A DNA stretch of 64,000 bases from a bacterium (lineage in GTDB: Bacteria > SZUA-79 > Acidulodesulfobacterales > Acidulodesulfobacteraceae), in contig DAHVNW010000004.1 of the NCBI GenBank assembly GCA_027319095.1, forward strand, positions 1 to 64,000, written 5' to 3'. The notes under the pieces are model-generated. The model saw only the letters and a program-made list of their open reading frames with translations. It had not been told where the DNA came from and did not search any database. This document shows, piece by piece, positions 1-8,476 of this stretch (position 1 is its first letter; each line of letters begins with the position of its first letter). A program made the position numbers and the translations under genes.

Positions 1-975
1 AAAGACGACGTTATAAGAAGAGATTTTACAATAAATACGTTAGCGTTTTCGATTAATCCGGAAGATTTTTTGGAGCTTAAAGATTATATAGGCGGATTAT
101 CGGATATTTTTAAAAAAAAAATCAGGGTTTTGCATGCGTTAAGCTTTATAGACGACCCTACGAGAATTTTCAGGGCAGTTAGGTTCGAGAAAAGGCTTAA
201 ATTTAGAATCGACGGTAAAACTTTAGAATTATTAAAGGCCGCTTTAGACGAAAATGTTTTGGATAAAATTTCCGGCAAAAGAATAACCGCCGAATTAACT
301 ATTTTGCTGAAAGAAAAAAAACCGGAAATTTATCTCGCAAGGTTGGACAGCCTGGGAGTTCTCAGCCATATTTACGGCAAGTTAAGATTCACCAAAAAAA
401 ATAAAATAGTTTTTAGTAAAATTTCGAATTACTTCGATAATCCTAAGAATATATCTGTTTCCAGATTAAGAAGAATATACAAAGAAATAGAGGCGGACAT
501 ATTTTATAAGGCCGAAATTTTTTCGGGGTTAAATAATACGGAATTTAATGAAGCCGCTAAAAGATTGAATATGGGCGGCAAAGTCGAGAAGACTTTAAAA
601 ACGATGTATTCCGGACTTGAAATGATAAATAATTTAGAAAAAAATAATTTTTTATATTTAAATAAAAAACCTGCGGAAATTTACGATAATTTAGATAAAA
701 TATGCATAAGAAGTATTTTATTTTATTTATTTCAAGAAAGCGGAAAGGATGCCGCAGGTTTTAATTTTAGGCGAATTGCGGTAAAATATATAAATAAAGT
801 AATATTTATCAAGCCGTCGGTCAACGGAAACGATATTAGGGCATTAGGAATATGCGAAGGCCCGCTATACGGAAAAATATTAAGCGAAATAAAAAACTTG
901 AAGATAAGCGGTAAATTAAAATCTAAGGAAGACGAAATAAAATACATTAAAGAGAAATATTTAAAAAATAATTAA
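1..975 (+). CDS. cca: tRNA nucleotidyltransferase / poly(A) polymerase family, 5'-truncated
   Basis: The reading frame is open from base 1, so the N-terminal catalytic part lies upstream of the window. The first visible residues include RRDFTINTLA, the signature that follows the nucleotidyltransferase active site in class II CCA-adding enzymes and bacterial poly(A) polymerases. Next come the DPTRIFRAVRF motif and an RNA-binding helical region running to the stop. The enzyme adds or repairs the 3' CCA (or A) of tRNA in the cytoplasm. An apparent TTG start at 70 is only an internal codon, because the conserved motif lies before it. The gene is followed 44 bp downstream by pgi on the same strand. 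Whether it is a full CCA enzyme, an A-adding enzyme or a poly(A) polymerase cannot be decided without the missing head domain. Confidence 0.88.
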   Translation, partial: KDDVIRRDFTINTLAFSINPEDFLELKDYIGGLSDIFKKKIRVLHALSFIDDPTRIFRAVRFEKRLKFRIDGKTLELLKAALDENVLDKISGKRITAELTILLKEKKPEIYLARLDSLGVLSHIYGKLRFTKKNKIVFSKISNYFDNPKNISVSRLRRIYKEIEADIFYKAEIFSGLNNTEFNEAAKRLNMGGKVEKTLKTMYSGLEMINNLEKNNFLYLNKKPAEIYDNLDKICIRSILFYLFQESGKDAAGFNFRRIAVKYINKVIFIKPSVNGNDIRALGICEGPLYGKILSEIKNLKISGKLKSKEDEIKYIKEKYLKNN

Positions 976-1019
976 AAATTTAAGTTAAAAGTAAAAAAGC
1001 CAGAAATTGGAGGCGGACG

Positions 1020-2378
1020 ATGCTCGAATTTAACTTTAAAAACGTCCTAAGTTCCGTGACGGGCGAAAACGGATTGGAAGAATCGGAAATAAGGTCTTTC
1101 GAAGGCGAACTGGTGTCGGCGAGAAGAAATCTTAACGAACTTAGGCGCGGCCGCGAGATAGGTTTTTACGACGAGATATCGGATATAGGAATGGTGGATG
1201 CAGTAAAAAAAGCGGCGGAAAAATTGTTTTCCAAAGACATAGCGACCCTTTATGTTTTTGGTATGGGGGGTTCGTCTCTCGGCGCCTTATTTTTAAAGGA
1301 AGCATTAACGGGATTTTATAATCGTCCCCAAAAAAATAGAAAGGTAAACGTTATTTTTTCCGAGAATATAGATCCTGCTTATATTAAAAATAGTTTAGAC
1401 GCCATAGACGTTAAAAAGACCGTATTTTGTTTCGTGTCTAAATCCGCGGATACTATAGAAGTCGTGTCCCAATTTTTTATAATCAAGGAAATTTTGGATA
1501 AAACCGTTAAAAACCCTAAGGACAACTTAATGTTTATAACGGATAAAGAAAGCGGGTTCTTAAGGCGCTATGCCGCCTACAACGGTATCGAGACGTTAGA
1601 TATAGCAAAAAACGTAGGAGGCCGGTATTCCATAGTTACCGCCGGGACCCTTTTTCCTGCATATGTTATGGGCTTTGATATCGAAAAATACCTTCACGGA
1701 GCTTTATCATACAGGGATAATATTCTAAACAAAGGGGTTTTCGAAAATAATCCGGTTTATACCATGGCGGAGGTAATTTACCTTTTTTACGCAAAAAGGA
1801 AGCGCAATATATTCGTTCCGTTTGTTTACAGCGATTACCTCAGGGAATTTTCAAGATGGTTCAGGCAGCTTTTTGCAGAAAGCCTTGGAAAAGATTTAAT
1901 TTCGCCTACCCCTGTCCCGGCGGTAGGCGCTACCGACCAACATTCCCAGCTTCAGCTCTATATGCAGGGTCCTCAGGATAAACTGATAGGGTTTTTCTGC
2001 CTTAAGGATTTCGGGAGCGATTTTTCTATTAATTCTGGCGAATTTAAAGAATTCGACTATTTAAACGGCAAAAAATTGTCGGATATACTTATGAACGAAT
2101 TAAAAGGAGTTGAGCTGGCGCTTGCTATCAATAAAAGACCGTCTTTCAGGGTCACCCTGGATAAAATAGACGAATTTAGCATTGGCGAGCTTTCCTTTAT
2201 GTGCATGGAGGCGGTAGCCGTTCTTGGAATGCTATTAAAAATAAATCCGTTCGACCAGCCTGGCGTGGAGAAAGGAAAGAAGTTCGCTTATCTTTTAATG
2301 GGAAGGAACGACGATTCGCTTTCTAAAGAATCGGAGGAATTAAAAAGGCTTAGCGAAATTCCAGATTTGCCTTATTAA
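1020..2378 (+). CDS. pgi: Glucose-6-phosphate isomerase
   Basis: Interconverts glucose 6-phosphate and fructose 6-phosphate in glycolysis and gluconeogenesis. At 452 residues it is close to the shorter bacterial PGI type. Visible landmarks are the first SIS domain phosphate-binding motif (GMGGSSLG, about residue 80), the KSADTIEV stretch that replaces the usual S-G-T/N-T phosphate loop, the NVGGRYS motif, and HSQLQLYMQG in the C-terminal half. A strong Shine-Dalgarno (GGAGGCGG) sits 5-6 bases before the ATG, which settles the start. It sits between the tRNA nucleotidyltransferase and miaA and is probably cotranscribed with both, since the gap to miaA is only 7 bp. Confidence 0.93.
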   Translation: MLEFNFKNVLSSVTGENGLEESEIRSFEGELVSARRNLNELRRGREIGFYDEISDIGMVDAVKKAAEKLFSKDIATLYVFGMGGSSLGALFLKEALTGFYNRPQKNRKVNVIFSENIDPAYIKNSLDAIDVKKTVFCFVSKSADTIEVVSQFFIIKEILDKTVKNPKDNLMFITDKESGFLRRYAAYNGIETLDIAKNVGGRYSIVTAGTLFPAYVMGFDIEKYLHGALSYRDNILNKGVFENNPVYTMAEVIYLFYAKRKRNIFVPFVYSDYLREFSRWFRQLFAESLGKDLISPTPVPAVGATDQHSQLQLYMQGPQDKLIGFFCLKDFGSDFSINSGEFKEFDYLNGKKLSDILMNELKGVELALAINKRPSFRVTLDKIDEFSIGELSFMCMEAVAVLGMLLKINPFDQPGVEKGKKFAYLLMGRNDDSLSKESEELKRLSEIPDLPY

Positions 2379-2385
2379 ATTCTTT

Positions 2386-3318
2386 ATGCTTAGAAAAATT
2401 ATAGCTATAGGCGGCGCGACATGCTCCGGAAAAACTGAAATCTCTGTTGAATTATCTAAGCTGTTTCCGGTAGAAATAATAAATTTCGATTCCGTGTGTT
2501 TTTACCGGTATTTCGATATAGGAACGGCAAAGCCGGATAATAAAATAAGAACTGCGGCCAGGCACCATCTTATAGATATAAAAAATCCAGACGAAGAATA
2601 TAATGCGCGCCTGTTTTCGGAAGACGCTGCCGCCCTTATAGAAGAAATAACCGCGCGCGGAAAAATACCGCTTTTTACCGGCGGAACCGGATTATACATG
2701 AAGTCTTTGCTTTACGGACTTTCTCCGGTTCCGGAAATAGATAAAAACGTTTACAGGAAAAAAGCGGTCGAACTTATCCGCGAAATCGGAACGGAAGCCG
2801 TTTATGAAATGTTAAAAAAAATAGATCCGGAATATGCAGCAAAAATCTCGAAGTCTGATAGCCAAAGAATAGCTAGAGCATATGAAGTATATGAAGCTAC
2901 CGGTAGGCCATTTTCTTATTATCTTGCAGAAAAACCTTTCGGCAGGCCTCTTTACGATTATAAATATTTTTACTTAAACCCTCCGAAAGATTATTTAAAA
3001 TCCTGCATAGAGGAAAGGACTAAATGGATTATAAAGAAAGGCTTGGCCGTCGAAACAAAAAAAATTTTGGATATGGGATACCGGCGGGATTTAAAGCCTT
3101 TTAATAGCATCGGTTACAAGGAATCCCTGATGTATTTAGACGGCAAGATAAAGACGGAGGAAGATTTGTATTTAAAAATCGTTTCTTCTACGGTAAAATA
3201 TGCAAAGAGACAGGCTACATATTTTAAAAAGACGGAAAACGGGACGGAGGTAAATTTTACGGATTTAAGTAAAAAAACGGCGTTTATAGCAAAAAATATA
3301 GAAGGTTTTTTGAAATGA
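2386..3318 (+). CDS. miaA: tRNA dimethylallyltransferase
   Basis: Transfers the dimethylallyl group of DMAPP to N6 of A37 in tRNAs that read UNN codons. The 310-residue length is normal. The P-loop GGATCSGKTE starts near residue 8. It is followed by the INFDSVCFYRYFDIGTAKP region, which corresponds to the canonical D-S-x-Q-x-Y-R-x-x-D-I-G-T-A-K-P; Cys-Phe replaces the usual Gln-Val at two positions. The HHLID and FTGGTGLYMKSLL motifs follow. Its substrate DMAPP connects it to the MEP-pathway genes elsewhere in the window (dxs, ispD, ispF). The stop overlaps the hflX start by 4 bp, a typical translational coupling. Confidence 0.95.
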   Translation: MLRKIIAIGGATCSGKTEISVELSKLFPVEIINFDSVCFYRYFDIGTAKPDNKIRTAARHHLIDIKNPDEEYNARLFSEDAAALIEEITARGKIPLFTGGTGLYMKSLLYGLSPVPEIDKNVYRKKAVELIREIGTEAVYEMLKKIDPEYAAKISKSDSQRIARAYEVYEATGRPFSYYLAEKPFGRPLYDYKYFYLNPPKDYLKSCIEERTKWIIKKGLAVETKKILDMGYRRDLKPFNSIGYKESLMYLDGKIKTEEDLYLKIVSSTVKYAKRQATYFKKTENGTEVNFTDLSKKTAFIAKNIEGFLK

Positions 3319-4403
3319 CGCAGAAGGCATTGCTCATAGGTATTAACACGGCCGGTACCGGCAGGGAAAAAAGCATGGATTCGCTTAACGAACTTGCGAT
3401 GCTTTCCGAAACCGCCGGAGCCGAAAACGCTTATAAGATAATAAAAAATATAAAAAAAATAGATCCGGCTTATTATCTTTCCAAAGGGATGCTCGACGAA
3501 ATAAAAAATGCCGCCGTTTCCGAAAATGCCGACATCGTCATTATAGACGCGTCGCTTAGTCCGGCGCAGGAACGGAATCTTTCTGAATATTTCGATTTAA
3601 ACGTAATAGACAGAACGAGGCTTATATTAGATATATTTGCCGTTCACGCAAGAACGGCGGAAAGCAGGCATCAGGTCGAGCTTGCAATGATGAACTATTT
3701 AATGCCCCGCCTTAAAGGTTTCGGCACGATGCTTTCGAGAACGGGAGCGGGGATAGGCACGAGGGGTCCCGGCGAAACCAAACTAGAAACCGACAGGAGA
3801 AAAATAAGACAAAAGATTACTCATATTAAGGAAAAACTTAAACTTTCCGAAAAAACCCGTCTGCTGCACAGGATAGGAAGAGGGAAACGAGGCCTGCTCA
3901 CAGCGGCCATAGCTGGCTATACGAACTCGGGCAAAACTACCCTCATGAAAGCTCTAACTGGAAAAGGGGATCCTGGCGAAGATAAACTTTTTGCCACCCT
4001 GGGCACTAAAACGGCTTCTATTTACGATCAGGTAAGAAGAAAAAAAGTTATAATATCCGATACCGTAGGCTTTATTCAAAATTTGCCGCTTTTTTTAGTG
4101 GAATCCTTTAAAGCTACGCTGGAAGAAACGGTTAATTCGGCCTTACTGATACACGTTATAGACCCTCTTCAAGCCGATGCGGAAAATAAATCCGAAGAAG
4201 TTATGAAAATTTTGGGGGAAATAGGCGAAGGAGGAAAAAATATTATTACCGTATTAAATAAAATAGACCTTATTTCGGAAGACCAGGCCTTTTTTTTAAA
4301 GGCAAAATATGAAAGATTGACAGGAAAGCCGGTTATTGCTGTATCGGCCAAAACAGGAAAAAATTTGAATTTATTAAAAGAAAAAATATTCGAATCTTTA
4401 TAA
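3315..4403 (+). CDS. hflX: Ribosome-associated GTPase HflX
   Basis: A GTPase that binds the 50S subunit and rescues or splits stalled ribosomes under stress. The 362 residues contain the HflX N-terminal domain. The glycine-rich linker RTGAGIGTRGPGETKLETD lies near residue 145, followed by a coiled segment and the G domain: G1 GYTNSGKTT (about residue 200), G3 DTVGF, G4 NKID and G5-like SAKTG near the C-terminus. The start overlaps the miaA stop (ATGA). miaA-hflX is a common bacterial pairing, often with hfq between them; no hfq is present here. The next gene starts 60 bp later, beyond a long palindrome. Confidence 0.95.
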   Translation: MTQKALLIGINTAGTGREKSMDSLNELAMLSETAGAENAYKIIKNIKKIDPAYYLSKGMLDEIKNAAVSENADIVIIDASLSPAQERNLSEYFDLNVIDRTRLILDIFAVHARTAESRHQVELAMMNYLMPRLKGFGTMLSRTGAGIGTRGPGETKLETDRRKIRQKITHIKEKLKLSEKTRLLHRIGRGKRGLLTAAIAGYTNSGKTTLMKALTGKGDPGEDKLFATLGTKTASIYDQVRRKKVIISDTVGFIQNLPLFLVESFKATLEETVNSALLIHVIDPLQADAENKSEEVMKILGEIGEGGKNIITVLNKIDLISEDQAFFLKAKYERLTGKPVIAVSAKTGKNLNLLKEKIFESL

Positions 4404-4418
4404 AACAACGATGTTGTG

Positions 4419-4445
4419 AGGGAACCGAATTGAATTCTGTTCCCT
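4419..4445. repeat. 27-bp near-perfect palindrome after hflX
   Basis: Two 13-base arms (4419-4431 and 4433-4445) around a central G match with a single mismatched pair. Outer arms read AGGGAAC and GTTCCCT. There is no T-run after it, so it is a weak candidate for an intrinsic terminator. It could be an operator for the downstream secreted-protein gene or part of a dispersed repeat (see findings). Confidence 0.6.
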
Positions 4446-4463
4446 AATAGAGGAAAATTAAAA

Positions 4464-5174
4464 ATGCAAAACACAAAACCCTGTATGTTTATTTTAGCTT
4501 TTTCATTGTCGATTTTATTGGGCCTGATATCCGTATTTTTTTGCGAAAAGGCATTTTGTATGGGTATCGGGACAAAAACTTACATCATAATTCGCGGGAA
4601 AAGCCACGCGGGCGGGCTGCAATCTTTAGCGGTAAAACGCGCCGTCGGGCTTTCCTTAAAAAAAGCGGTTAAAAGGCTTATCGGCAAAAAACAGTACTTA
4701 AATAAAAACAATATCGCTATTCTGAAAAAAGAGGTTTTCCCTTATAGCCTTAAATATATATATTCTTTTAAAATTTTTGAAGCGAAGAGGTATCTTAACC
4801 TTTACTATATAGACTTAAATGTTTATATCAGGAAAAAAACTTTAATAAGAAGATTGAAAAACTCGGGATTTAAAATTATTTTAAGGCGGCAAACGAAATC
4901 TAAAAAAAACCGTTACGGCGTTTTTTACGTTAAATTTATCGGAAATTTCAGCTACGCGGATTCAAATAAATTTCAAAAATTGATGATTAAATATTCGAAG
5001 CACTTAAAAAATCTTTACATATCTTCCTTTTCCGGCAATTTTGCGGAAATAAAAGTTTTATATTACGGAAACATAATAAGACTGCTTAAAAGAATAAAGC
5101 CGCTCATAAGAACATATTTGAAGGCAAAAATATATCCGGCTAAAAACGGCTTAATCATAGTGGAGGTGAAGTAA
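4464..5174 (+). CDS. Basic secreted protein of unknown function
   Basis: I do not recognise this 236-residue protein. The N-terminus has a hydrophobic stretch at about residues 8-32 that looks like a signal peptide or single membrane anchor. The rest is strongly basic, rich in Lys, Arg and Tyr, with a predicted mix of helix and strand. The segment just after the signal (a short strand followed by a long Ala/Lys-rich helix) vaguely resembles the N-terminal domain of FlgT-like periplasmic proteins, but that is a guess. A purine-rich stretch (GAGGAAAATTAAAA) precedes the ATG. It runs to within 2 bp of the convergent membrane-protein gene on the other strand. Expect it in the cell envelope. Confidence 0.6.
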   Translation: MQNTKPCMFILAFSLSILLGLISVFFCEKAFCMGIGTKTYIIIRGKSHAGGLQSLAVKRAVGLSLKKAVKRLIGKKQYLNKNNIAILKKEVFPYSLKYIYSFKIFEAKRYLNLYYIDLNVYIRKKTLIRRLKNSGFKIILRRQTKSKKNRYGVFYVKFIGNFSYADSNKFQKLMIKYSKHLKNLYISSFSGNFAEIKVLYYGNIIRLLKRIKPLIRTYLKAKIYPAKNGLIIVEVK

Positions 5175-5176
5175 GT

Positions 5177-5665
5177 TCAGAACAGCCCGAACATATTTTT
5201 TAAGGAAGTAATAGCGACGGTATTTAAATAAAAATTAAGTATGGCATATAAAAAAATGCTTGTAATAAGAGGAACGAAAAAATAAGAGTAAATATTTTTA
5301 TCTCTTTCATATAAAACGCCTAGCGCAAGAGATATAGGCGGCGCTCCTATGAACATCTGCCCTATGAAAAGCCCTATTACGGGACCGTATTTTTCAATGT
5401 ATTTATGGGCTTTTTTGCCCTTCCTGGAAGAGCCCATTTTGCCGATCCATTTTATGGATTTAAGTTTCATGCCCGCGTAAAAAAGGAATGTGCATAAAAG
5501 CGTTTCCGATACCGTAATTAAGATAATGCTGACGTACGGATTTAATTTATTATATACGGCGTAAGCGGTAGATACGTATTTGCCGCCTATTAGAGGGATA
5601 ACGTTGATTGCCGTCATTATGAAATATTTATAGCATAAAGGCTTTAGAAATGTTTTATTAAGCAT
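5177..5665 (-). CDS. Small multi-pass membrane protein, possibly VTT/DedA-like or small-exporter-like
   Basis: 162 residues with about four hydrophobic segments. The central part has a positively charged loop followed by an E-K-Y-G-P-V-I-G-L pattern and a Gly/Pro-rich membrane entry (GAPPISLALGVLY). That arrangement recalls VTT/DedA or COG2426-type small membrane proteins, but the resemblance is too weak for a firm name. It is transcribed away from hsp20, with which it shares a divergent intergenic region, and converges on the unknown secreted protein. The N-terminal start is uncertain: Met17 could also serve. Confidence 0.6.
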   Translation of the reverse strand: MLNKTFLKPLCYKYFIMTAINVIPLIGGKYVSTAYAVYNKLNPYVSIILITVSETLLCTFLFYAGMKLKSIKWIGKMGSSRKGKKAHKYIEKYGPVIGLFIGQMFIGAPPISLALGVLYERDKNIYSYFFVPLITSIFLYAILNFYLNTVAITSLKNMFGLF

Positions 5666-5691
5666 AATGCATTTTGTTTTTAGAAATTAAT

Positions 5692-5720
5692 TTGATATAA
5701 TTATATGTATAAACTATACA
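5692..5720 (+). promoter_or_regulatory. Candidate sigma-70 promoter of hsp20 with a dyad over the -10
   Basis: TTGATA (5692-5697), a 17-bp spacer, then TATACA (5715-5720). Transcription would start near 5727, leaving a leader of about 27 nt before the hsp20 ATG at 5754. A perfect 7-bp inverted repeat with a 3-bp centre (5705-5721, ATGTATA/TATACAT) overlaps the -10 element and could be an operator. No CIRCE-type element is present. Confidence 0.5.
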
Positions 5721-5753
5721 TTTGTAAATTATAAAATATATTTAAACGAATTT

Positions 5754-6095
5754 ATGTATTATTTTACGCCCGCGTCCGATATGTTCGAAACGGCAGATTC
5801 TATAGTTATATTCATAGAACTTGCCGGAGTAAAAAAAGAAGATATAAACGTCGAAATCAACGGATGCCGCATAGAAATAACCGGGATTAAGCGGCGCGGC
5901 GAAAGGGCGGACGAATATAATTTCCAAAGAATGGAAAGGACGTTCGGTTTTTTTAAAAGAAATTTCGAGCTGCCGAAAACGTCGGACAGGAATTCCATAA
6001 GCGCGTCTTTTTCCGAAGGGCTTTTAGAAATAATAATACCTAAAAAAAATAGGAATGACGGATTCAGGGTTGCATGTATAAAAATTACAGATTAA
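5754..6095 (+). CDS. Small heat shock protein, Hsp20/alpha-crystallin family
   Basis: An ATP-independent holdase that keeps unfolding proteins soluble for the ATP-driven chaperones encoded downstream. At 113 residues it is almost nothing but the alpha-crystallin domain. That domain starts near residue 8 (SDMFETADSIVIFIELAGV) and ends with the GLLEIIIPK signature. The extreme C-terminus carries an I-K-I tripeptide that fits the IxI motif used for oligomer docking. The usual N-terminal arm is essentially missing. No Shine-Dalgarno is evident before the ATG. The gene is 35 bp upstream of the ClpA-like ATPase on the same strand, so holdase and unfoldase are probably made together. Confidence 0.9.
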   Translation: MYYFTPASDMFETADSIVIFIELAGVKKEDINVEINGCRIEITGIKRRGERADEYNFQRMERTFGFFKRNFELPKTSDRNSISASFSEGLLEIIIPKKNRNDGFRVACIKITD

Positions 6096-6130
6096 AAATT
6101 TAAAAAAAACGGGGACGGTAAAACCAAATC

Positions 6131-8476
6131 ATGTTTAATTTAGACTATTATGAAGATAAATTATCGGAAAGCGGATACAGGGTATTGACCATATCTATAG
6201 AGGAATCGAAGCGGAGAAAACATTATTATCTCGGTCTGGAGCATATATTTTACGCTTTAACTTTAGTGGACGAAGATCTTCTTAACGAGATATTTCTCGA
6301 ATTGAAAATCGACAAAAAAAGAGTTATGAAACTTCTAAACGATTATATGCTTGCGTCCGAACAATATATAGGCGAGGGCATGAAGATTCCGCTCCAGACC
6401 AGAAACCTGTTTAAAAGCGCTTACGATTACGCGCAGAGTTCCGGAAGAAACCTTATAGAATCTACCGATTTTTTAATGGTTATGTTTCAGGAGCCGAATT
6501 CTGCGCCGATAAGGGTATTCAAGAACCTTGGCGTAGATTCCGTGATAATTGCAGATAAAATTTTTCAAAAGATGAGGGAAAGACGGAATAGAAGCGACGA
6601 AAACAGAAGAAAATACGACCTGCCTTATACTTTAAGGCAGCACGCAATAAACTTGAGCAAACTCGCCGTTATGGATAAACTGCCGTTGGTATTCGGTAGG
6701 GAGGAAGAGATTACGAGGCTGATGGAAATATTATGCCATATAGACAGGCCTAATTCAGCCGTTATCATAGGCGAGCCGGGCGTCGGGAAAACCGCCGTGG
6801 TGGAAGGACTTGCAAGAAAAATAGAGCTCGAGCCATACAGCGTTCCTCCCAGACTCAGAAATAAAATTATAGTTAATCTCCAGATGAATTCTTTGGTCGC
6901 CGGTACCGTTTTCAGGGGCATGTTCGAAGACAGGATGGAAAAAATTATAAACGAGCTTAAGTCCCGGAAAAATATAATATTATTTGTGGACGAAGTCCAT
7001 TCTATTATAGGAGCGGGTTCTGCCATAGCGGTTCCGAGCGATGCCGCCAATATATTAAAATCTTCTCTTGCCAGGGGCGAAGTGCAAATCATAGGCGCTA
7101 CCACGCTGTCGGAATACAAAGAATTCATTGCCGAAGACGAAGCGCTTGCAAGGCGCTTTAGGATAGTTAACGTTCAGGAGCCTACCGTCGAAGATACAAA
7201 AAGAATACTTTACGGTTTAAAAAGAAGATTTGAAGATACTTACGGCGTCGAAATAGAAAATTCCGCGCTCGACGAGTCTTTAAGACTATCTTCCCGCTAT
7301 TCTAAATCCTTAAGGCTTCCGGACAAGGCTATCGGCTGGATAGATTCCGGCTGCGTAAAAGCCGAAATTTACAACGACGACAGGGTCGTTAAAAAGGAAA
7401 ACATTTATCAGGTTATTTCTCAGGAAACAGGTATGCCAGTGGATTTAATAAAAAGAGACGTATTAGAAAGATTTCAGGATATTGAGGATTTTTTTTCCAA
7501 AAGAATAGTCGGGCAGAAAGATGCCGTTAATTCGCTTGCCAAACATTTAAGGCTTAATAAAGGCCCATTAAAGGGAAACTTTAACAGGCCGGACGCGGTT
7601 CTCCTTTTTCTTGGTCCGACGGGCGTCGGTAAAACCGAAACTGCAAAGGCTATGGCGGAATACCTGTTCGGTTCGGGAAGAAACGTTATAAGAATAGATA
7701 TGTCTGAATATAAAGACGGCTCGATTGCGGTAGATAAACTGATAGGCATGCCGCGGGGCATAGTAGGCTCTTCCAGGGGAGGAATATTGACGAATCAGGT
7801 AAAAGACAATCCCTATTCGGTTATACTTTTAGACGAAATAGAAAAAGCGAGCGATTTGGTATTCAACCTTTTTCTTCAGGTCTTCGACGAAGGCTTTCTT
7901 ACTGACGGCAGAGGTAAAAGAGTTTATTTTTCCGATTCGGTCATAATAATGACTTCCAATCTCGGGTCGCACGAATTTTCAAGGTTTACGAAGCCTCTTG
8001 GATTTATCGAATCCGGCGATATAGTTAAATCTCTAAAAGGGACTATAAATAAAGAAATAGAAAACTTTTTTTCGCCGGAATTCATAAACAGGATAGACGA
8101 CATAGTGATATTTTCGCCGCTTACTAAAGAAGAAGTCAGGCGCATTGCGCAGATGCACATAGAAACTATTAATAAGACGATGTCGGAATACCAGAAAGAA
8201 GTTATAGTAACAGTTGATGCATTAAATAAACTCGTCGAAACCGGATACAGCGCAAAATTCGGCGCAAGGTTTTTAAAGCGCACAATAGACGACATAATAA
8301 AAGTTCCTTTAACTTTAAAATGGAAAGAAGGCGATTTATTTGCCGCAGATGTTGCGGACGGCGAAATCACGGTTACCGTTACGGCGGACAAGAATGCCGG
8401 AAAGGACAATAAAGATAATTTAAAAAAGGATAAGAACGGAAAAGAAAAATATAAAGAGGAGCCGGACTATGTTTGA
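6131..8476 (+). CDS. ClpA/ClpC-like double AAA+ unfoldase lacking an M domain
   Basis: 781 residues: an N-terminal Clp-N repeat domain (1-150), D1 with Walker A GEPGVGKT (214-221), Walker B ILFVDE and arginine-finger region ALARRFR, then D2 with Walker A GPTGVGKT (495-502), Walker B VILLDE and sensor-2 GAR. D1 leads to D2 without the long ClpB-type coiled-coil, as in ClpA. D2 keeps a ClpP-loop-like tripeptide, Leu-Gly-Phe (623-625), at the place where ClpA has IGL. The D1 pore loop reads VFRG instead of the common KYRG. The D2 pore loop, normally GYVG, reads GIVG (Ile544), so its aromatic residue is gone. It lies between hsp20 and a DUF1844 gene, whose start it overlaps by 8 bp. No clpP or clpS is visible in the window. 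Whether it feeds ClpP or acts alone, as ClpG/ClpK-type disaggregases do, is open. Confidence 0.9.
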   Translation: MFNLDYYEDKLSESGYRVLTISIEESKRRKHYYLGLEHIFYALTLVDEDLLNEIFLELKIDKKRVMKLLNDYMLASEQYIGEGMKIPLQTRNLFKSAYDYAQSSGRNLIESTDFLMVMFQEPNSAPIRVFKNLGVDSVIIADKIFQKMRERRNRSDENRRKYDLPYTLRQHAINLSKLAVMDKLPLVFGREEEITRLMEILCHIDRPNSAVIIGEPGVGKTAVVEGLARKIELEPYSVPPRLRNKIIVNLQMNSLVAGTVFRGMFEDRMEKIINELKSRKNIILFVDEVHSIIGAGSAIAVPSDAANILKSSLARGEVQIIGATTLSEYKEFIAEDEALARRFRIVNVQEPTVEDTKRILYGLKRRFEDTYGVEIENSALDESLRLSSRYSKSLRLPDKAIGWIDSGCVKAEIYNDDRVVKKENIYQVISQETGMPVDLIKRDVLERFQDIEDFFSKRIVGQKDAVNSLAKHLRLNKGPLKGNFNRPDAVLLFLGPTGVGKTETAKAMAEYLFGSGRNVIRIDMSEYKDGSIAVDKLIGMPRGIVGSSRGGILTNQVKDNPYSVILLDEIEKASDLVFNLFLQVFDEGFLTDGRGKRVYFSDSVIIMTSNLGSHEFSRFTKPLGFIESGDIVKSLKGTINKEIENFFSPEFINRIDDIVIFSPLTKEEVRRIAQMHIETINKTMSEYQKEVIVTVDALNKLVETGYSAKFGARFLKRTIDDIIKVPLTLKWKEGDLFAADVADGEITVTVTADKNAGKDNKDNLKKDKNGKEKYKEEPDYV

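Noticed and set aside
6131-8476. Naming the ClpA-like ATPase ClpK/ClpG and the block a transferred stress-tolerance island
   Set aside because: No yfdX, hdeD, trx or mobile genes are present, and composition matches the surroundings by eye.
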